A stretch of 64,000 bases of DNA, from positions 18,361,036 to 18,425,035 of the forward strand of contig JAGTTD010000012.1 of NCBI GenBank assembly GCA_018398585.1. Reading direction: 5' to 3'. Made by a program: the position numbers and the translations under genes. Below are positions 55,324-64,000 of this stretch, piece by piece. This DNA is from Simmondsia chinensis. Lineage: Eukaryota > Streptophyta > Magnoliopsida > Caryophyllales > Simmondsiaceae. The stretch's first letter is position 1, and every line of letters starts with the position of its first letter. The notes beneath the pieces are model-generated. The model worked only from the letters and a program-made list of their open reading frames with translations. It made no database searches and had not been told where the DNA came from.

Positions 55324-57313
55324 TGTTGGGACTGATTTCAAAAATTTTTCCTAATTTATTAAGGTTAACACGGTGACAGGGTTTAAAATTCCCAATTTTA
55401 GACCTACTTGATTTAAAATTTATAATTTTAAATCTATAGGCCTCTAGCCTAATACATTTATAATAATAATATGAATATAAAACTAGCATAATAAGAATAC
55501 TGTAAATAAATAGAAAAATAAAAAAATAAAAGGAAAGGCAAAGAAGAATACCTGAAACTGCTCCAAAAAAAGAAAACTAGAATAACAGAAGAATACTAAG
55601 ACCTAGAAGCCTTCTACGCAATCTGCTCTAAATACCTAAAGTGTGGGCTCCGAAAAATACTAAACTCAAAAGAAAATATTCAACGTAATTTTTTTATCTT
55701 ATTAGACTTCTGAAAGTTAATACTTTCAGAAACCTTTTATTTTTTTGAATTAGATGCTAAACTCTAACTCCATAACCCCCATTTATGGTAGGCTACCGGA
55801 ACCCAAAAAAAAAAAAAAAAAAAAAAAGGAAAAACTGATGTGGGATTCGTTTAAATTATATAAAACGACGTCCTTTCAAATACTAAATAAAAACGCGTTA
55901 CTTTTCGTCACCCACAACGTACCACGTGGCACATTCTATTTGGTCCACGGTTAACGGTGCGAATCGCCCCTTGAGGGCGTCCTGGAGCGTGCCATGTGGC
56001 ATGCTCTAATTTGTCTGCACCGGTAGGTGCAGATCACCCCCTAGCCAATTCACAGCGCCTCTATCCACGCGACGTTAATTGCAACCTATTTTCAATATAA
56101 TTTTTTGCTTTGTTTTGTTTCTCACGTGTAAAAAATTTATCTTATGAATTTTAACTTTAAAAATTATTTTATTTAACAATTTTAAACTTTTATAATCTCA
56201 TGATTAGTGTTTAGCAAAATTAGATTTACTCATCTCATGAATAAATAATTTTTAATATTTTTAATCCCAATAAAAACAGAGGCTTGCACAGAGACTTCAG
56301 GGATAATTTAAATCTAATTTCAAATAGGTTAAATTAATTACCATCTCATGATAAAATTTAATTACTATTTAATGAGACTTAATTCCACTAAATAAATCCC
56401 ACTGCAACCTAGAATTAAATCATTAATTCAATAACTCCCAATTAAACTACATTGATAACAGCAACCCCTCCACGAGATGTCCATGACAAAAAATAATTAT
56501 AACTACTACCATTATTTTTCTTATAGCTTTTCCATTAGTTACCGACTTGCCCTTTTCAAATAATTAACTTATACTTGAACAAATTCACAGTATAAATTTC
56601 AAATGTTAAACACTTGGAACACTTTAGCCAAAGACTCCGAATTAATTCAAACACTTGTGAATATACTAAGGGGATATCTGTATCTCATAAGAGACTGTAG
56701 ATTCCTATTGAATACCTGATCTCTGTCACACTTCATGCAGTTACTCAATGCACGTGGGATTTCAGCCATATATTAAGACCTTACTTATAGTACACTAAAA
56801 TAACTAACATTCCACGCACCGGTCTAGAATACTCTCAGGATTTAAGATCGTTATTCAAATGGTACACCATGAATCACTTATTTCCAATAGTAACCTAGAA
56901 ACAAGTAATTCACATGGTCCAACTCAATGTATTAATCTTATTGAACACTCTAATATAACACTTCTGGATCACTATCCACATGACCAAGGAAGGTCATCTA
57001 AAGTGTCACGCTATATTCTTAGCAGACAAGTGGTCCAAACTTATCACTGACTATGAGTTTTTCAAATAACTTTTCATTCCATTTGCTCGAAATCTATCTG
57101 TAACTTAATCTCATAAACTACTTAGAACAAACATGTGAAAAGCAATATGAGGACCACATTCATCTCATGGATATTACTTAAAAGAAAATCACATATAACA
57201 TATATGCTAACTTACACAAAATTAACGAGGAAATGACTAGAACTTCAATTTCATTCATTAATAAAGTATCATTTACAAGATAAATTTGGATTTTCAAGAC
57301 ACTATTCCTAACA
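55324..57313 (-). repeat. LTR shared by Copia C (as 5' LTR) and Copia D (as 3' LTR), 1,990 bp
   Basis: The plus strand starts TGTTGGGACTG with a primer-site relic on its left and ends ATTCCTAACA with a polypurine tract (atcttccacttg) on its right. It therefore borders internal regions on both sides. It contains the G-box GTACCACGTGGCAC (55919-55932), a second palindrome tgccatgtggca near 55995 and aaaacgacgtc near 55862. It differs from the other D LTR at roughly one base in six over the first 80 bp. Confidence 0.85.
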
Positions 57314-57449
57314 ATCTTCCACTTGTCCCGAATCCAATTTACTATATACTTTATACCCATCCCATCTGAATGTGAATCAAAGGTCTTCTAAATCAAAGTC
57401 TTTGTGAAAGGATTTACAAGGTTATTGCTTGTATCTATCTTCATGATCG

Positions 57450-58760
57450 CTATCTCACCCTTCTCCACGTAGTCTCTAATGAGATGGTATATCCTCTCAA
57501 TGTGTTCTTGTGCCTTCTAGGCTCTTTAGAATTAGCCACTGCACTCGAGTTGTCACAAAAGATTGTAGCCGATATTAGACCTTCTCTAACAACATCAAGA
57601 TCTATCAGGAACTTTTTGAGCCAACATGCCTCCTTTGCAACTTCTGAAGCCGCAACATAATCAGCTTCCATGGTAGAGTCAGTAATATAAGACTACTTGA
57701 CACTTCTCCAACTGATGGCTCCACGCCCAAGGGTAAAGACATAACCAGATGTCGAACGTTTGGCACCTCTATCTTACTGAAAATCTGAATCAGTATAGCC
57801 AACTGGAACCAATTCGTCACTATGAAAGATCCGCATATAATCTCTAGTTCTTCTCAAGTACTTGAGAATATGCTTCACTGCCATCCAGTGCATCGGACCC
57901 GGGTAAGACTGATATCTTTGATATCTACTCACTGTACATACAACATAGCAGATATCTGGTCTTGTGGACAACATGGCATGCATGAGGCTTCCCACAACTG
58001 AAGCATATGGAACATGCCTCATCTGCTCTTCCTCTTGAGGTTTCTTAGGACTCTGGTCTAAATAAAGATCGACTCCATGCCTGAAAGGCAAAAGCCCTTT
58101 CTTAGAGTCCTCCATGCAATACCTTGAAAATATCTTGTCAATATAAGTGGCTTGAGAAAGACCCAACATCCTACTCTTATGATCTCCCAAAAGCTTGATC
58201 CCAAGAGAATAGATGGCTTCTTCAAGGTCCTTCATATCAAACTGTCCTGACAACTAAATCTTTACAGTTGATAAGACACCTATATCATTCTCAGTGAGTA
58301 GTATATCATCCACATACAATACTAAGAAAGTCACTACTTTCTCTTGATGTCATTCGTGCATGCATAGTTCATCAACCAATTGCTCAAAACCTTAAGAATT
58401 AATCGCTTCATTGAATTTAATATTCCATGAGTGTGATGCTTGCTTCAGTTAGTATATGGAATCCTTCAGTTTGCATATCATATACTCTTGATTTTTGCTA
58501 ATGACATCGTTTGGTTGCACCATATAGATGTCTTCTTCAAGACGACCATTCAAAAAGGCCGTTTTGACATCCATTTGCCAAATCTCATAATCATAACAAT
58601 AAATAGGAGTATCTTTATGGACTTCAGCATGGCTACTGGTGAGAATGTCTCATCATAATCGATTCCTTCCTTTTAGGTAAAACCCTTAGCAACTAGTCTT
58701 GCCTTGAAGGTCTCTACCTTCCCGTCCACTCCTCTTTTCCTCTTGTAGACCCTTTTACAT
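57450..58760 (-). pseudogene. Copia D reverse transcriptase and RNase H
   Basis: The RT palm motif reads FLVLYVDDILL near 58310 with both Asp intact, but a stop follows before SGQFDMKDLEEAIYSLGIKLL. The frame 58253-57774 continues with SRMLGLSQATYIDKIF, GLLPFRHGVDL, VGSLMHAMLSTRPDICY and VPVGYTDSDFQ. RNase H (57671-57450) contains MEADYVAASEVAKEACWLKK, TIFCDNSSAV and KEPRRHKNT. The N-terminal RT (58550-58760) is too broken to give a frame. The family motif set resembles Tork/TAR-type plant Copia elements; that is from recall only. Confidence 0.8.
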
Positions 58761-58803
58761 CTATACCAATGGGCTTAATGCCTTCTGACGCCACTACAAG
58801 TTC

Positions 58804-59938
58804 CTATACCCGATTAGAATACATAGATCCTATCTTAGAATTCATTGCCAAGACCCACTGGTCAGCATCCATGTCTTTAATTACCTCATTGTAATTGAGA
58901 GGACCAGATTCAGTGTCACGGTCAACCATTAAGGCTCTTGCCATGAACCTATCAGGCACCTTGACAATCCTCCCACTACGCCTAGACTCTCGTGTACTTA
59001 GAACATCCTTGGCCCTATTCGTAGGTGTATCTAATACATCTACTATGTCCCAAGATGTGTTTAGCTGTTCAAAATTAGCGTCATTCTCTCTTAATTCCTC
59101 TAACATTACCTTAATTTTTCTTTTGTAGTCTATTGCAAGATTCTCCTCTAAATATTTCACATTCGCACTAACAAAAACCTTTTGTTCAAAAGGACAGTAT
59201 AGAAGACCACATCTTCTTCCTTTGGGATAACCAACAAACATACACACCTCCATCCTTGACAACAAGTTGTCAGGATTCTTTTTCAACACATGTGTTAGGC
59301 ACCCCCAAATTTGAAGGTACCTTAGACTTGGCTTTCGCCTAGTGAATAACTCCACAGGCGTTTTAGGTACTGAATTAGATGGAACTAACTTAAGGAGATA
59401 TAATGTTGTTTCCAAGGCATAACCCCAAAAGGAGATTACCAAGGTTGCATGACTCATCATGGACCTTACCATCTCCGACAATGTCCTATTCCCTCTCTCT
59501 ACAACACCATTTTGTTGCGGCATATTCAGAGCAGAAAGCTGAGATCTTATCCCATTTGCAGTTAGAAAATCTAGAAATTCACTTGAAAGGTATTTTTCCA
59601 CCTCGATCTGATCGAAGTGACTTAACTTGTTTACCTAATTGCTTTTCAACTTCAACTTTATACTCTTTGAACTTTTCAAAAGAGTCCAACTTATGCCTCA
59701 TTAGGTAGATATATCCATGCCTAAAGTAATCATCAGTCAATGTGATGAAGTACTTATACCCATCTCTTGCTTGAATGTTCATTGGTCCACATACATCTGT
59801 GTGAACCAGCACAAGCAAATCACCAACCCTATTACCTTTACTCTTAAAGACAGACTTAATCTTCTTTTCTTTTATACAGGATTCGCAGACTGGCAATGAC
59901 TTCAAGTCCAAAGGTTCTATCAGTCCATCTTTTACCAC
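58804..59938 (-). pseudogene. Copia D integrase
   Basis: The frame 59938-59579 has the zinc-binding end LPVCESCIKEKK, the first catalytic Asp in HTDVCGPMN, and the second in KSLRSDRGG. It shifts near 59590 to the frame 59601-58804, which begins LSSEFLDFLTANGIRS and includes PQQNGVVERGNRT with the catalytic Glu. It continues to a long C-terminal region ending in the start of the RT (YNEVIKDMDADQWVLAMNSK). Only this one frameshift separates the two halves, so the integrase is the best preserved part of D. Confidence 0.85.
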
Positions 59939-60054
59939 TCTTTGGATCCTGTTAGAATTATTGTTACCTAAATGTTGGTGTCATGTGCAAGCATTATCCC
60001 TTTCAGGGTATTTTCTTTCAAAAGATTGAACAAGTGAGTTTGTGTTAAATTCAT

Positions 60055-60430
60055 TCAAACAAATATAAGAGTTTTGATCAAGAAAATAACATGAATAAAC
60101 CATCCACACCTGTACCTTAGCATAAACAATTTATTTCTCGCAATAATTAGTTCAGAACTAAAATTCAATAAATAACCATTATCCACCAAACGAGAGACAT
60201 TAATCAAATTCCCGCGCAATGCAGGTACAAATAAACAATCCTTTAAAATCAAAACCCTACTACTAAAAACTAAGCTAACATCTCCTACTCTGAAGACCGC
60301 TACTCTTGTACCATCTCAAACCATCAGGTATACATCTCCATCATGCAGCCTCCTGGTTAGCCTGAGCTCCTGTAACATATTACAGACATGGTCAGTTGAA
60401 TCTGAGTCCACACACTAAGAACCTACTGGG
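60055..60430 (-). pseudogene. Copia D protease with mutated active site
   Basis: The active-site region reads C-V-D-S-D-S-T-D-H-V-C, so the invariant Gly of DSG is Asp here. The preceding Trp codon is UAG (60415-60417), as in element C. Downstream the frame 60252-60055 has LKDCLFVPALRGNLINVSRL. Both lesions would abolish proteolysis. Confidence 0.75.
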
Positions 60431-60539
60431 CTCTCAACTATGCATGACTTAACTGAGTGAGATATCATCATACCTTCACCAGAAGGCTTAGCAATTTTTG
60501 CAGGATGAGTAGCTATGTACTTTGTACAGTTCCTCTTCG

Positions 60540-61300
60540 AGTGACCCATCTTTCCGCAAAAAACACCACTTTCCTTTTGCTAGCCTTTTGTTAGGCTTAG
60601 TCGCTAAACTAGCAACCGTGCCTTTGCCTTTTTTTTTTTTTTTAGTCGGTCCCTAATTCTTCTTGCACCCGCTAGCCCTTGATGCCTGAGTCAAGTGGAC
60701 ACTCCTTTTGGCTCCCATCACACTTTCTGCAACTTGCAGCTCCTTCATTAGCTCAGGCAGTGAATAAGCTTTATTATTCATTGTGTATTTGAGTTTGAAC
60801 TAGGTGTAGGAGCCTGATAGAGAGCTGAGGATGATGTCCTACTCAGATTGACTATCAATTTTAGCACCAAAAATTTCCAACTCAGAAAAACATGCCATCA
60901 TCTTTATGATGTGTTCCTGAGCTAAAGTTCCTTCTGACATCCTCATGGTGAGGAGCTTCCTCATTAGCTCTTGCCTAACTGCCCTATCTTGACTACCAAA
61001 CATTTCCTTTAAATGTTTGATCATCTTAGCTGTTATTTCCATTTCAAGTATCTGATGCTTGAGAACATTTGCCACTGAAGCCAAAATATAGCATCTGGCT
61101 AGCTCATTAGCCTTATTTTAGCGTTCATAACGTTCTTTACCATTAGTTGTGGAATTATTAGTGGGCATTGTAGGTCGAGCATCAGAGAGAGCAAACTTCT
61201 GACCCTCATGTATTAATATGATGGCTAGATTCATTTTTCAGGTAAAGTAATTTGGTCCAGTCAGAGCATTATCCTTAAGTATTGAGTGAAGGGCACCAGT
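60540..61300 (-). pseudogene. Copia D gag
   Basis: The frame 61084-60839 matches the gag core of element C (LKHQILEMEITAKMIKHLKEMF, RQELMRKLLTMRMSEGTLAQ). Upstream, 61300-61090 holds the N-terminal part in broken frames. A damaged zinc knuckle lies near 60540-60580. Interrupted by stops. Confidence 0.7.
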
Positions 61301-62459
61301 CACGGCCACTGCAAACAATTGTGTAACTATATAATACGAGTCATCTACAATATAGTGATATCTATTCTTTTAATTTAGCAAGCATAATGAGTTAGGTATC
61401 CACAAAACTGAACTATCATGTATGCAGTGATAAACACACCATTCCCTACCACCCCTCTCCCCCCCCCCCGGGCAGCGGGATGAAATTAGTTTAGGTGAGA
61501 ACTATTCTAAATTAACATGTTTTCTTATAACTCTTAGTAAACATGATTAACTCATCCCTTTTCATTAGTCTCTAACTTGACACAACAGAGCTACTCGGGG
61601 ATGCTAATGTATTACGCTTGTTAAGCGTAAACCATTACCTAAACCTCCATACAAATACACGAAATACTACATGGCAGCATGGTCACATCGCTTCTTTACA
61701 CTTTAGTTTATCCTATTAGAAGTCTAACCTTGTAACTTGCAAACCGACATCCTCTGCGGGGAGTGATATTGATTCACTATACTGCTAGACTGGTAATGGA
61801 GACTGTGAGGTTTCAACAATTAAACCTCGCTCCCACTTGAATTTTATAAACTAGTAGTTTATTTTAAATTGCATTTACAACTTGATTATCTCATAATCAC
61901 CATTAAAATCTCATTCTAAAATAAATTAATAAAAATTAATTTTTAAATTGCATGCACTGAGTTTTTTGTTGTTGTTGTCGTTGTTGTAATTTTTAATTAG
62001 TATTATTTAATTTAGTACTGACGTCTATATGTTCCAAAAAATTTATGTGCCATGTCAGCACTTATTTCAGCTGCTGATGTCAGCGTCAGCACACCTAAAA
62101 AATATTTTATTTTTATTTATTTTTTTATAATAAAATTATTGACTCTAATCTCCTTTGATCAATCCTATCGATTTTGTTAATCTAAAGTGATATATGCGTA
62201 ATCACATCACATGTAATCCAAATATAAATGTAATTTTAAAACTCTACATCTATAAATTTGAATTAACTATTAATTCAAACAACTATTTTAAGCAATTTAA
62301 AACCTCATTTACTTTTTTTATCCTTATCGAATTAAACGATCATTCCTGCCTATTTTAATAAAATCTCTATTTTATTAAATCACAAGTCTATTTATTTTGA
62401 TTTTACTATACCTATCATGTCTACTATAAATGTAACCAGAAGCTGGCTTTGATAGCAAT
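61301..62459 (-). other. Leader and primer-site region of Copia D
   Basis: A conserved module lies at about 61440-61850 (plus strand cctctgcggggagtg near 61751, gctagactggtaatggagactgtgagg near 61783). A C run lies at 61458-61469, and a (GTT)n-type string near 61970. The primer-site relic ggctttgatagca is at 62445-62457. Confidence 0.6.
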
Positions 62460-64000
62460 TGTTGGGGCATATTTCAAAAATTTTCCTAATTTATTAAAGT
62501 TAACGCAGCAAAAGGGTTTAAAATTTTCAATTTTAAACCTATAGTTGATTTAAAATTTCTAATTTTAAATCTACAAGCCTCTAGACCAGTACATTCATAA
62601 TAATAACATGAATATAAAACTGGCATAATAAGAATACTGTAAATAAATAGTAAAGTAAAAAACTAAAAGGAAAGGAAAAGAAGAATACCTGAAATTGCTC
62701 AAATAAAGAAAATCAAAATACCAAAAGAATAAGCATTCCACACAATCTCCTCGAAATACTTGGAGTTTGGGCTCCGAAAAATATTAGACTTCAGAGAAAA
62801 CTTTCAAAGAAATTTTTTTTCCTCTTATTAGATCTCCGAAAGTCAATACTTTCAGAAACCTTTTATTTTTTTGATTTGGATGCTAAACTCTAACTCCAAA
62901 ACCCTATTTTATAGTTGGCTATCTGAGTGGAAAAACAAGGAAAAACTAAGTGGCATTCGTTTGAATCATATAAAACAACGGCATTTCAAATATTAAATAA
63001 AATGTGTTATTTTTCATCGCCTAGAATGTGCCACATGGCACGTTCAAGTTGGTCCGTTCCTAATGACGCGGATCACCCCTTGAAGGCGTCCCAAAACGTG
63101 CAATGTCACATGCTTTGATTTGTCAGCGCCTGTAGGTGCTGATTGCCCACTAGCCAATCCCTAGAGTGCGACACCTGCTGCGCGTTGGTTGGTTCTATTC
63201 GCATGACGTGGATCGTGACTTGTTTTCTATTTTTTTTTTGTTTTGTTTAGTTTTCCATATGTTAAAAATTCATCTTATAAATTTTATTTTGAAAATTATT
63301 TTATTTTATAATTTTTAACTTTTATTCATTTCATAAATAGTATTTAGAAAAATTAAATTTACTCATCTCATGAATTCTTTAATATTTTTTCGATGGCAAT
63401 AAAAATAGATGCTAGCATAGGGACTTCAGTGACAATTTAAATCTAGCTTCAAATGGGTTAAATTAATTACCATTAAATGAGACTTAATTTCACTTAATAA
63501 ATTTTAGTGCACTCTAGACTTAAATCATTTATTTGATAATTTTCAAATAGACTACATTGACAATACCAACCCCTCCACTGGATGTCCATTACAAAATCTA
63601 ATTATAACTACTACCATTATTTTTTCTCATGGCTTTTCCATTAGTTACCGACTCGCCCTTTTTGAATAATTTTATACTTTAACAAATTCACTGTATAAAT
63701 TTCAAATGTCATACACTTGGAATACTTTGGTCAAAGAATCAAAATTAATTCAAAAATTTGCAAATTAACTAAGGGGACATCTGTATCTCATAAGAGATTG
63801 TAGATTTCCTATTGAATACCTGATCCCTATCACACTTCATGTAGTTACTCAATATATGTGAGATTTTGGCCATATATCAAGACCTTACTCATAGTACACC
63901 AAAATAACTAACATTCCATGCACAGGTCCAGAATACTCTCAGAACTTAGAGTCGTCATTCAAATAGTACACCATGAATCGCTCATTTTCGATAGTAGTCT
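62460..64000 (-). repeat. 5' LTR of Copia D, truncated by the window
   Basis: Starts TGTTGGGGCATATTTC on the plus strand and matches 55324 onwards up to the window edge, which corresponds to about 56895 in the other LTR. A minus-strand TATA candidate (plus tattttatagttgg, 62907-62920) and a palindrome gtgccacatggcac near 63029 are present. Confidence 0.85.

Larger units (their letters stand above)
53101..57313 (-). mobile_element. Ty1/Copia retrotransposon C, internally deleted
   Basis: Minus-strand order: 5' LTR 57313-55324 (shared with D), primer-like site, leader, gag (54350-53859), zinc-knuckle region and protease (53433 to about 53184). A direct jump follows to the last 83 bp of a 3' LTR (53183-53101). 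Integrase, reverse transcriptase, RNase H and most of the 3' LTR are missing. Confidence 0.75.
55324..64000 (-). mobile_element. Ty1/Copia retrotransposon D, nearly complete, 5' LTR cut by the right edge
   Basis: Minus-strand order: 5' LTR (from beyond 64000 to 62460), primer-site relic, leader, gag, protease, integrase, reverse transcriptase, RNase H, polypurine tract, 3' LTR (57313-55324). All Copia domains are present in the canonical order, but stops and frameshifts occur in each. Comparing LTR lengths, about 450 bp of the 5' LTR should lie outside the window. Confidence 0.85.

Overview
The window is nuclear DNA from a flowering plant, most likely a eudicot. It is AT-rich and dominated by Copia and Gypsy LTR retrotransposons, one L1-type LINE, SINEs and TIR elements. 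The only cellular gene I can support has a plant-specific MYB architecture (SHAQKYF class) and a 6.3 kb intron. There are no bacterial operons, CRISPR arrays or stand-alone tRNA/rRNA genes. I cannot name the species.

Left part (1-25.9 kb): a decayed minus-strand Copia element (A, 1-5.75 kb, cut by the window edge), then a nest. LTR F (plus strand, same LTR family as A) is split by a minus-strand Copia element E (7.79-19.80 kb). E's 3' LTR is in turn split by a truncated plus-strand Gypsy element (8.0-12.9 kb). A 5S-rRNA-headed SINE sits in F and another in E. From 21.2 to 25.9 kb there are copies of an LTR-like repeat family (G).

Middle (26.7-37.7 kb): another 5S-headed SINE, then a DIVARICATA/SRM1-like MYB gene on the minus strand. 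Coding exon 1 is 34712-34324 and coding exon 2 is 28041-27549, giving 293 aa. A probable 5' UTR exon with a TATA box lies near 37.06-37.27 kb. Its introns hold an hAT-type MITE with a perfect 8-bp target duplication, an Au-like SINE nested in a long-TIR element, two tRNA-type SINE candidates and a fresh 153-bp tandem duplication.

Right part (37.7-64 kb): a further G repeat, then a complete but decayed L1-type LINE on the minus strand with a 16-bp target duplication (39.26-45.37 kb). After it come three related minus-strand Copia elements, B (46.4-53.1 kb), C (53.1-57.3 kb, internally deleted) and D (55.3 kb to the window end). C and D share one LTR, and the C/D cluster appears to have landed in B's 5' LTR.

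All transposon reading frames I checked are broken by stops or frameshifts, and several have lost catalytic residues. The most unusual signal is the SINE family: an almost complete 5S rRNA promoter head joined to an Au-like SINE body, with two copies bounded by clear target-site duplications. Other points of interest are a duplicated LTR promoter, a structured leader conserved in the A-B-C-D Copia family, a UAG shared by C and D just before the protease active site, and several recombination or deletion junctions that can be dated relative to one another.
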